Assembly: GCA_028583415.1 (NCBI GenBank)
Contig: CM053272.1
Span: 78,113,479-78,177,478, forward strand
Origin: Protea cynaroides
Taxonomy: Eukaryota > Streptophyta > Magnoliopsida > Proteales > Proteaceae
Length of the DNA stretch: 64,000 nucleotides
Direction of reading: 5' to 3'
Shown here: piece after piece, positions 37,462-47,450 of the stretch
Numbering within the stretch: position 1 is the first letter of the stretch
Layout: the number at the start of each line of letters is the position of its first letter
Position numbers and translations under genes: made by a program
Notes under the pieces: model-generated
The model's database searches: none
Seen by the model: only the letters and a program-made list of their open reading frames with translations
Told to the model about the DNA's origin: nothing

Positions 37462-40400
37462 CTTGTAAAAATTTTTTCCCCAAAATTGTTCATACCTTCT
37501 AAGTCGAATAAGTGAGGGTATTGCTTTTGCATTGCATTCTCTTCTTCCCATGTAATTTCTTCCATGTCTCTACTTCTCTAAGTGACCTTGACATAATAGG
37601 TATCTCGATTTCGTAGTCGTTGAACCTTTCGGCTGGTGATTTCAGTTGGTGTTACTTCAAAAGTCAAATCTTCAGTTAAATCAAGTAGATCTACTGTCAG
37701 AACATGTGTTGGATCTTTGACATACTTCTTCAATAAGGAAATATGAAATACGTCATGCACACTTGACATAGATGGTGGTAGTGCTAACTGGTAAGCCACT
37801 TTCCCACGCTTAGCTAGAATCTCATATGGCCCGACATATCTTGGACTTAGTTTCCCTTTCTGTCCGAACCGTTTCACACCTCGCATAGGCGATACCTTCA
37901 AGAATACTTTATCACCCACGACGAACTCAAGATCTCTGCGTCGAGTATCTGCATATTGCTTCTGACGATTCTGGGCTGTTCTCACTCTTTCCTTGATAAT
38001 GTCGACCACTCGACAAGTCTCTTCAACAAATTCTGCTCTAACGAGACTACGTTCCCCAACTTCATTCCAAATAAAGGAGTTCGACACTTCCTGCCATACA
38101 GTGCTTCATAGGGTGACGTCTGTATAGTAGCCTGATAGCTATTGTTATAAGCGAACTCGATCAGTGGTAGCTTTTCAACCCACGATCCTTTAAAATCAAT
38201 TACACATGCTCGTAGCATATCTTCTAGAATGTGAATTGTACGCTCTGACTGTCCATCTATCTGTGGATGGAATGCAGTACTAAACTTCAATGTTATACCC
38301 ATAGCCTTTTGCAATCCTTCTCAAAACTTGGATGTAAATCGTGGACCTTTATCGGACACAATACTCTCTGGGACACCGTGTAACCGAACAATATTATCCA
38401 CATACAGCTTTGCTAACCTCTCTAGTGTATACTGAGGTCGTATCGGTATAAAGCGAGCTGTTTTTGTCAAGCGGTCTATAATCACCCAAACTGCATCAAC
38501 TACTCGAGGAGTCAATGGTAACCCTGTGACGAAGTCCATGGTGATGCAGTCCCAATTCCATGCTGGTTCTGGTAACGGCTATAACAGTCCTACGGGTGTT
38601 TGTCGTTCAGCCTTTACTTTCTGACAATTTAGGCATTGAGACACAAACTTCGCTACATCTGCTTTCATTCCTCTCCACCAATATAGTTTTTTTAGATCAT
38701 GATACATTTTTGTACTTCCAGGATGTATCGAATAGATGGTGGTATGGGCTTCTTTCATCAGTCGGTGTCTAATGTCCACACTTTCTATTCCGGGTACACA
38801 TATTCTTCCTTTGTACTTCGGTACCTTCTCTTCGTCCAAGGTGAACTCATGGTTAGTCCTACCTTTTTCGATGTCTTCTTGTACCGTTCTTAGGTAAGGG
38901 TCTGCTTTGATGGCTGTTTTCACTTCATCAATTATAACCGGTATAATCTTCAATGCGATGAACATATTTGAAAACCGATGAATAAACCCTTGGTTGGCTG
39001 ATCCATACGGTGTATCTATCACATACTGCTCATTGCCGTGATTGAATACCATTTCGGTAGTACACATTGCTACAGTTGTGCTAACTTCTCCTTGAGATTT
39101 TATCATTGCCTTTCTACTCAATGCATCCGCTACTACATTAGCTTTTCCCGGATGATACTGGATATCACAATCATAATCTTTCAATAGTTCCAGCCATCTT
39201 TTTTGTCTCATATTCAACTCTTTTTGATTAAATAAATAAGTTAGACTTTTATGGTCCGATTTAATCTGGAATTTATCTCCGTATAGGTAATGTCTCCATA
39301 TCTTGACAGCATGTACTACTGCCGCTAACTCCTGATCATGAGTGGGATAATTCTTCTCATGTGTCTTTAACTATCTTGAGGCATAAGCAATTACTTGTTC
39401 TCCTTGCATAAGCATACATCCTAATCCCAGTCCTGACGCATCGGTGTATAGGGTAAATGGCTGTCCGGGAACAGGAATAGTCAAAATCCGAGCGGATATC
39501 AATCTGGTCTTCAGGTTTGGAAGCTCTTCTCGCATTTATCCGTCTACACAAACTTTTCACCTTTCTTAATCAGACTGGTAAGAGGTATGGCTATCCAGGA
39601 ATAGTCTTCCACAAATCGCCGATAATAACCAGTGAGACCCAGAAAACTTTTAATTTTTGCAATGCTCTTTGGTGCTTTCCACTTTACAATAGCTTCGATT
39701 TTGCTGGGATCCACTTTGATTCCTTCAGTGGATACTACATGGCCTAGGAAGGCGACATCACTTAGCCAAAACTCACACTTGGTAAATTTGGCATATAGCT
39801 TCTCTTTCCTTAAACGCTGTAGAGCGGCGTTTAGATTCTTAATATGGGTTTCCTTGTCCTTGGAATATACCAATATATCATCAATAAATACAATAATCGA
39901 CGTATCCAACATATCGTGGAAAATCCGGTTCATAAGTTCCATGAAAGTTGCTGGTGCGTTTGTTAATCCAAAAGACATGACCAAGAATTCATAATGTCCA
40001 TATCTGGTCCTGAATGCTGTCTTGGGGATATCGCCATCCTTAATCTTCAGCTGATGGTAGCCTGACCGAAGATCAATCTTTGAGAACACTTTGGCACCTT
40101 GCAACTGATTGAACAAGTCATCGATCCAAGGTAGTGGATATCGATTCTTGATTGTCAGTTTGTTCAACTCCCGATAGTCGATACATAATCGAACACTACC
40201 GTCCTTCTTCTTTACGACCAATACTGGCGCTCCCCATGGTGATATACTAGGTTGAATATAACCCTTGTCCAGTAGTTCTTGTAGTTGTACTTTCAATTCC
40301 TTTAGTTCAGTAGGAGCCATTCGATAAGGTGCTTTTGATACTAGTGCGGCTCCAGGTACAAGATCTATCGCAAACTCTGTGGCTCGGTCGGGTTGTAATC

Positions 40401-42271
40401 CTGGTAGTTCCTCAAGAAATACATCGGGGTAGTCCCACACGACATCAATATCTTCCATCCGTGGTGCTTCTTTGGTGAGGTCGACCACTGATACTAGATA
40501 TCCGACTGTTCCCTTCTCAAGGCACTTCTTAGCCTTTAGTGCTGAGAGTATGAGCTTGCGTTTACGGGGAAGTTTGGTTCCCAAGAAACTGAATTCTGCT
40601 CCTTCTTTGTCTTTAAATGTTAGCTTCTTTTTGGCACATAGTAGGTTCGTAGAATGCCGAGCTAACCAGTCCATTCCCAAGATGACGTCAAAGTCTGCCA
40701 TCCCAAGTTGGATCAAGGTTGCATCTAAGGTTGTCTCACCAATGAGAACTGGGCATGGCCCATAGCCTTTTTCTAACTCCACTTCTAACCCCATCGGTGA
40801 CCGTACAAGTATTTTGTAGTCTAATGTTTTGATGGGTAAATTCAGCTTCTTTCCAAATGACACAGATATAAAAGAATGAGTAGCTCCTGAGTCGAAGAGT
40901 ACTCTGGCGGGTATGCCATTTATAGGTACGATACCTATGATTTATTTTTCTTATTCTACATCCTCATACAATGTAATACAACTTAAAAAAGGTTTCAGTC
41001 ATACCTGTGACCACATCGGGTTATGCGGCAACATCCTCGGATGTAACAGCATATACTCGTCCTTGATGTAACTGCTTCCTGGGCTTAGGACACTCCCTTG
41101 CCATATGCCCCGCTTGGTTGCAGTTAAAACATTTTGGGCCTTCCGTATTTGGCTTTGGCTGATGTTGAGCTACTGGGATAGTCTTTGGTGCGGTAGCAAA
41201 GCCTTGAGCACGGAAGGGTTTAAATGTCTTATTATTCCCTCCGTTATAAGCATTTCCGGCTAGTCTTTTCATACCTCTGTTCTGTGTGAAATAGCTTTCC
41301 TTCTGGCTCGATTCAATAACTCGAGCAATTTGCACAACTTAGTTGTATATTTTCTTCTCCAAACCCAGAACATGCTCTCTGATGCTTCCTCTAAGTCCCG
41401 TGACAAACCTACGGGTCTTAGTGTCTTCTTCTTGCATACTGAGTGGTGCAAAGAAAAACAGCTCCTCATAACGCTGTTGATATCCATCCACGGACATATG
41501 ACCCTGATATAAACTCAGGAACTCCTTCTCCATAGAATCTTTGAAGCTTCGGGGAAAATACTTCTCAAAGAAAGCTTCTTTATAAATAGACCAGGTCAAT
41601 AAGGCGTGCTTGGTTAATAGATAGGTCCTGGTCGATATCCACCAATGTTGTGCATCGCCTTTTAGCATGAAGGTGGCACATAATACCTTTTCTTCTTCTG
41701 TAATAGTCATCGTAAGAAAATTTCTCTCTATCTCGTCGATCCAATGTGCTGGCCATAAAGGATCAGATGGTTTACCGTTAAATTCCTTGGGCTTCATCTT
41801 CATGAATCTCTCAACCAGTCGAGAGTGATCCATCTGATTTTGGGGGTATGCCCCAAACATAGGTTGTGGATACTGATAATTAACCTGAGCTGCTTCCGGA
41901 CCTGGTACTGGAATCTGTGCAGCTGGTGGTTGAGGTGTTTGAGGTGCTGGGTGGTTACCCACCGGTGCTGCACTGGTTTGTCCAGTCGGCATTGGTGTAG
42001 CATGTGCTTCCTGGAACATAATCCCCATTGCTGCTTTCATTTGAGACTGTGCGTATTGCATTTGTTGCAGCTGTTGCGCTAAGTTCATAACCACAGTTGC
42101 TAACTCCGGTACTGGAGGTGGCAAGTTTGTAGGATTTTCCTGAACCGGATTTACTGGTGGTGCAACCTACGGATTACCCTGTGCGTATATATTTTCTTGG
42201 CTGGTTTCCTCTACGGGTGGTGGTGGTGGAACTACGTTTCGGCTCTGCCTGGTTACTTTACGTCCAGCCAT
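37462..42271 (-). pseudogene. gag-pol of element C, complete domain set with nonsense mutations
   Basis: ATG at 42269-42271 (MAGRKVTRQSRN). The Gag core is at 41339-42124 and the zinc knuckle CFNCNQAGHMAREC near 41110. Protease LFDSGATHSF is near 40890; RT with VFIDDILVYS near 39885; RNase H TDASG near 39435; the integrase HHCC zinc region near 38610-38730; the core with MDFVTGLP, SDKGPRF and DGQSERT; GPYEIL near 37825; chromodomain 37480-37590. RT through the protease is one open frame (39544-40863). Breaks are TAG near 42166, TAA at 41339, a 70-bp insertion at 40935-41004, TAG at 39544, 39371, 38579 and 37578, TGA at 38321 and a frameshift near 38070. Domain order and chromodomain place it in the Tekay/Del-type chromoviruses. 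Confidence 0.92.
40935..41004 (-). other. 70-bp GT-AG insertion at the gag/protease boundary of C
   Basis: Read on the minus strand, CACAG/GTATGACTGA opens and AAATCATAG/GTATCG closes a 70-bp segment that F lacks. The 6-base word AGGTAT is present at both ends. Removing it restores the frame VVTG-IVPINGIP seen in F; leaving it in gives several stops. It is either a small spliceosomal intron or a short insertion with a target duplication that happens to carry AG/GT. Confidence 0.55.
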
Positions 42272-42778
42272 CTTCCTCTGATATTGGTGATGCCTGAAAA
42301 TCATTAACAAATGTGAGGCGATCATTTATACTTCATGTAGGCACGCTAACCAATGTTATTTTCAAAATTTCCAGATCATTCTGTGAAAAATACTATCTTT
42401 TCAATGCAGGGTCGATGGTGGGGGTCGATGGTATGTCCCACCCTTAGTATCCGACCCTGGGAATGTACCTATTCTTTCCGAGAGCCAGGGGTCGATGCGG
42501 GGGTCGATGGGTGTCCAACCCCCAGGTGCTACCCTTGGATTCCTGTCAGATTCCCGAGAGCTGGGGGTCAATATGGGGGTCGATGTGGGGGTCGATTATC
42601 CTGGTCGAATTCTCCGACCCCCGAACCAAAATTTAGATTTTTAAGGTCCGATTCTGGGTTCATTTCCCATTATTCCTTCCCCATTTCGACTCGTTTCCCA
42701 CCTCTGAGTTGCTACAGTGCCACTCCGCTATATTGGTCATTTCGGTTCCGTGTTTCGACGTCCACATCATTCCTACAG
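42272..42778. other. Leader of element C between gag and antisense exon 1
   Basis: Noncoding on both strands. It holds the GTCGA-motif cluster at 42408-42622 and the putative promoter and first exon of the antisense gene (to 42778). TATATT at 42730-42735 is a weak TATA candidate for the antisense transcript. Confidence 0.5.
42408..42622. repeat. GTCGA-motif cluster in the leader of C
   Basis: At least ten GGGTCGA or GACCC-type words in both orientations between the gag start and the antisense exon. Confidence 0.75.
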
Positions 42779-43220
42779 GTATGTCTTCTCATTTTTACCT
42801 ATTTTTAGGTTTTCATTTCTAGGTTTATGCCCATTTATCTTGTATTTTTCAAATTAAATTTTTTCCAACAGTAAAAATTCGATTTTTATTAGGGGCTTTT
42901 GTTATTGGTGACTCGAGGAACGAAAGCCCTCAAATTTTTTTGAGTTTCATCGGTTGGTTATCGAGAAACTTGGATTTTGCTCTTTTTGCCCTAATTCGTC
43001 GAAATTTTCGATTTCTCACAATTACTTCAAATTGGATTCAATTAGTTAGAATTTTCTACTATGTGAGTGTTGTAAGATATGTTAGAACCCACGTATGTCC
43101 TCTTGCCCCCGTGTGTGGGTGACAAGTGAGGCTTTTGGCCAACTTACATCGTTATAATGTCAAAATTTCAGATTTTTCTACCCTATTAACATACTATCTG
43201 TTTTTCTTTCTTATTTGCAG
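42779..43220 (+). other. Putative 5'-UTR intron of the antisense gene (element C)
   Basis: Donor CTACAG/GTATGT and acceptor TTATTTGCAG, 442 bp. ATG follows at 43226 in a good context (ATCATGGCC). Confidence 0.65.
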
Positions 43221-43225
43221 ATATC

Positions 43226-44608
43226 ATGGCCCGTACCAAAGTACCCAGAGTCTGCGATCCTCTTCGTTTCCGCTCCAATGAAGCCAAGGCACAGTATGCC
43301 CACTTCGCTCGCAAGAAATTAGAGGGTGGTTGTATGGTGAACTTGGCTGAGTTGGCCCTGTTCAATGTGGAGAGAGCATTTGGTGAAATGGGTTGGCTCC
43401 CAGTCATTACTTACGTCGCGTGCACCCGTCCGGATTTGGTACGCCAGTTTTATTGTAACCTACAAGTGGTGGGGGATTACAATGATGTTGAGAGGGGTAA
43501 TGAGCTGCGCATCACAAGCTACGTCAAAGGGGTGAACATCTCGTTTGATTATCGGCAGCTGGCCGACCTACTGGGCATTTCCTATGCTGGCCCCATGATT
43601 TTCTGTGCTCCTGGAGAGCCCCAGTTCTTCTCTCTACAGATGAGGGCCGAGATCGATAATCAGCTCCTATGACCTGATCGCTGGCAGATGAGGGCAAGTT
43701 ATATGCGTCCAGCTCCACGGGTATATTGCAAGATCATTCAGCATAACCTGATCCCACAGAGTGGTCATTACGAGAGGGTTTCCCAGCTGACCCAGTATCT
43801 TCTATATAGTATTTGCACTAGGCAGCCCGTCTGCCTTTCGTACATCATCATGTGTACCATGATCACTGCTATGTTGCCCAGTCACACTGGTAACCTTCCT
43901 TACGGACGTATGATCACTATCTTGCTTACCCGCCTGGGGGTTGATTTAGTGGATGAGAAGATTCAGGAAAAGTACTTCTCATCGCCTCTAGATTGGGAGG
44001 CTATTTGTAAGATGGGCATGCAGGATGCTCAGGTCAGTGATGAGGAGAGGAACGCGATGTTGCGCCCTCGCACTCGCGTAGAGATAGCTGATGCTGAGGC
44101 AGCTGCCGCCGCCGCTGGAATTCATACGGAGCCTGCTGGTGATGATGACCGTATGTACATGGATGCAGACTCTATACCACCTCCTTCACCTACACATGCG
44201 GCTGGAGCTAGTACTTCATATGCGGCTGGTCCTTCACATGCAGCTGGTCCTTCTCACCCACCTCCTGATATGATGGAGGTATTGGATGAGATCAAAGAGG
44301 CTCAGCGCAGATCTGATCTGAGGATGGGGGAGTTACTAGATGCTCAGCGGGTGAGAGTGGATGAGCTACTAGACGCTCAGTGTACATCAGACATGAGGAT
44401 GGGAGAGCTCATAGAGGCTCAGCGCCGGTCAGATATGCGGATGGAGGAGCTTTTGGGTGCTCAGCGTGGGACTGATCAGCGGGTAGCTGATCTTACAGCT
44501 AGTCTTCAGATGACCCAGACTCAGATAGCCTAGTTGACTAGAGTCTACTCTGAGGATTATGACAGAGATCGTGAGGCACCGCCTCCTCCTTCACCTCCAG
44601 CTTCATGA
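43226..44608 (+). pseudogene. Antisense extra gene of element C (Transposase_32-like), two stops
   Basis: One continuous frame of 461 codons from ATG to TGA at 44606-44608, broken only by TGA at 43670-43672 and TAG at 44531-44533 (Trp TGG to TAG). The N-terminus is MARTKVPRVCDPLRFRS. The core has DLVRQFYCNLQVVGDY, SYVKGVNISFDYRQLADLL and LPYGRMITILLTRLGVDL. The tail is Pro/Ala/Ser-rich and then carries about five heptad-like units. Codon frame is preserved over almost 1.4 kb, which points to selection before decay. The role is unknown; a coat-like, RNA-binding or anti-silencing role can only be guessed. Confidence 0.82.
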
Positions 44609-44872
44609 TTGTATCTATATTTTTTTTTGTACTACAGAGTAACTGTCTGGGTTGTGGACTGTACTCTGCTTTAGCTATGTATGTACATTTGTTTCCCTCT
44701 CATTGTATTTAAAATTGTTTCCCCTTTAATAGATGCATTATTTTCTTTTCAAATTTGGTCTCAAACATCACTTGTGCTTATAATGTGTTAATATTATAGT
44801 TTTTACTTTTATCCTATCTCAGTTCACAATTTATCGTGAATGTATGCCAGTTTAGCAGACACGGCCTGAGAT
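44609..44872. other. Spacer between antisense gene and primer site (element C leader)
   Basis: Noncoding; homologous to 1714-2011 and 12014-12286 but without the AT microsatellite. Confidence 0.6.
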
Positions 44873-44884
44873 GCTCTGATACCA
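44873..44884 (-). promoter_or_regulatory. Primer binding site, tRNA-iMet (element C)
   Basis: Minus strand TGGTATCAGAGC, three bases after the LTR end. Confidence 0.9.
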
Positions 44885-44887
44885 AGT

Positions 44888-47165
44888 TTTCACACCCCAA
44901 TTCCGTACACTTCAGAATGGTGTGATGAACCGCTAGCAGGCCAATGGTTTAACCAGGATCTCGGACAAGCGGAATCCGTTGTATCTAAACCTCATACATC
45001 CTCATGCATAATCAGAGTAAATACACAATAGCGGAAGTCTTATAGTAAAATGAACTGAGAATCTACTCTGATATTAATATTTAAATAGCAAATTATTCTG
45101 TATCAACTAAAACATAAATAAATATCCAATACATGTCTTTACTAAATCCAAATAAAGAAAAGTAAAAATCTAATCGAATACACATGAGTTGCACTCTTAA
45201 GAGGAGTCATGTGTATCCACTTCATCTCTAACTTCCATCGCCGCCACTTGCCAGTACACTGGAGCATTGACATAATCTTCGATGGTAGTACCTGCATCAT
45301 CAACTATATATATTTGAGGTTGAGGCGGTGAGCACACATCATGGCTCAGTGAGCAAACAAAACAATGCAACAATACATATGCATGCAGTCAATTCATATC
45401 TTTGGTCTGGTTTAAAGTTTGCAATATGCAATAGAAAGGTTTAGGTAGTCAAATGTTAACGTTTATTGACCCCGCCACTATACACAAGTGTGTGACGCCG
45501 CCCAAAGGTAACGTTTATCGTCGACTCACAAGCACCCAATTCATGAACCTTGTACAACAAAGGTTAACGTTTATTGTTGTACAGTGCCATACCAACACGT
45601 AAGCCCCTACTGACGAGGGCTGCAAACTGGGCTCGCAACTAACCAATCCTAATGCCATAAAGTGTATCCAAGGCCTCACCCCAGCATCCCTCAGAAGGTC
45701 CATAGAGATAGAGCTAAAGCCCCCCGGTAGAGTCAGAGACTACAAGGACCGAGACCACCTCCCCTGATACTCTACGACGTAATAGTTCGGCTAAAGTAAT
45801 GGCGATACGACGATGCTAATGCACAAGACTTGAGTTAGATATAGAGCTAAAGTGCTGAGACCCGCCAAAGGTTAACGTTTATTAACGTTCCCATCACACC
45901 TACCCTGATACTCGCTCGCATCAAGTACACCAACCACACACATACATTCACATGCCTATTCCTATCATCATCATCATCATCATGTTATAAACAATAAGGT
46001 AAATATGCATGAACAAATAATAGAAATATTGGATGACATGTTGTATGCACATTACAAGCATATTCGCATAGGATCAAGCATAGCATTGGACTCAAAAAAA
46101 GAGAAAACAATTTGTTATTAACCAATTAGTTTAGAGTTCTGTTTCCTCACCTTAGCTTGCTAATAGATCCTCTTACAAGCTTTAAGATCACCTTTATATT
46201 GTTATTATATTGCTAGAAGACCTAACAAAGTCGATAGAATTTAATTAGAATTAATTCTGAATTTTAAAAACCATTCTGTTAACTGGGGGTCGGAGGTAGG
46301 GTCAGAGCAATGATCGACCCTGGGTGCGACCACCCCTATTCTGGACTTCTCGAACACTGGGGGTCGATTGGCCATCGACCCCCCATGCGACTCCCTCTTG
46401 GTTTTGGTCGATTTTCTTTCTTCAGTCCATTCTTCATGTTTGGGGTCCTATGGCTTGCTCCTATAATCCATTCTACACCTGTTATATGGTCTAGAACCAT
46501 GATTCAACCACCTATATGGCTTTCATGATTTTCCCCCATGGTTTTCCATGAAAACCTAACCATGGGTTGATGGTTTGGGTTCCTCCGAGATCATACTCTC
46601 TGCATTATCTATCCTAAGGTCATTAGCACTTCATGGAATTCGTATCCATACCTGAGAAGAATACTCCTTCTCTCCAACTCTTCTCCCTTGGCCTTCTTCT
46701 CTTCTTTCTTTCTCTTTTCCTTCTCTTCTTTCTCTTCTTTTTCTCTCAATTCAATTAGGGTTGTAAAATGAGTAAAAGAGGCTTAGGGATGTCCTATTTA
46801 TAGAGTAGAAACTCCTAAAATAAGTCGCATTGAGATTTGGTAGGAATCCCATCAAAATTAGGAAACTTTCCTAATTTTCAGATTTACCGAGTACCAGGGG
46901 TCGATAGGGGGGTCGGAGATCCCGTCGACCCCTGGTTCCTAAAGTGTCCGACCCCCATGTAAAACTGGGGGTTTGACTTCTGTCTTGGGGGGGTCCGACC
47001 CTCCCTTGCTGGGTATGCGACCCTCCCCTTAATTTAAGTGTTTTTGGGTCAGTTGAATACATGGGATTGTGATCTCCTTCACGCACTTGGTCCATTTGGC
47101 TCATCCATGATGGGTAGATCTGGTTCAAGGTGGTAAGATCGGGTTAGTTTGATATGGGTCTTACA
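44888..47165 (-). repeat. 5' LTR of element C
   Basis: Close match to the left LTR, including the TTTCACACC terminus. TATAAATA lies at 46795-46802 (minus). GTCGA-type clusters lie at 46285-46412 and 46895-47035. A short segment of the downstream cluster is missing relative to the left LTR near 46358. Confidence 0.9.
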
Positions 47166-47430
47166 AAAATGCATTCCCAGGGGAACCCAAGAAACGCTCA
47201 TCAGAGACTGCTCACCCATCGTAATCTCACAATTTACAGGCCAAGGTTATGTTTTTCGCCTAGCGGGTTGCCCCATATGCATGGGACCCGGTTCGGCTAC
47301 TCGCACTAAAGTGTGACTGAACCCATACCCCCCAAAGCAATATGTACAAACAATAAATGTAGTACCCTTGATCTAGCATCAAATGTCAAACAATCAATAT
47401 AAGGAAAGTATCCTAGGAGTCTGAATATTA
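47166..47430. other. Internal region of element G, PBS-proximal part
   Basis: 265 bases of noncoding sequence between the right end of C and the G primer site. I see no repeat or frame in it. Confidence 0.6.
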
Positions 47431-47449
47431 ATCCCCAGTGGAGTCGCCA
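47431..47449 (-). promoter_or_regulatory. Primer-binding-site-like sequence of element G
   Basis: Minus strand TGGCGACTCCACTGGGGAT, one base after the LTR end ...GTCCTTACA. From memory this resembles the tRNA-Arg sites described for Tat/Ogre-type plant elements; the tRNA match was not computed. Confidence 0.65.
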
Positions 47450-47450
47450 C

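Larger units (their letters stand above)
35155..47165 (-). mobile_element. Element C: most complete chromovirus copy (12.0 kb)
   Basis: Two LTRs (2296 and 2278 bp), PPT, full-length but mutated gag-pol, leader, antisense gene and PBS are all present. It is inserted in the internal region of G. The flanks ATAAC and AAAAT do not match, so there is no target duplication. Both LTRs begin TTTCACACC on the plus strand instead of TGTCACACC. Confidence 0.9.

Noticed and set aside
39539..39550. Four-base insertion shared by C and D after the RT
   Set aside because: Realignment with B shows equal length; the difference is a pair of substitutions giving TAG for TGG.
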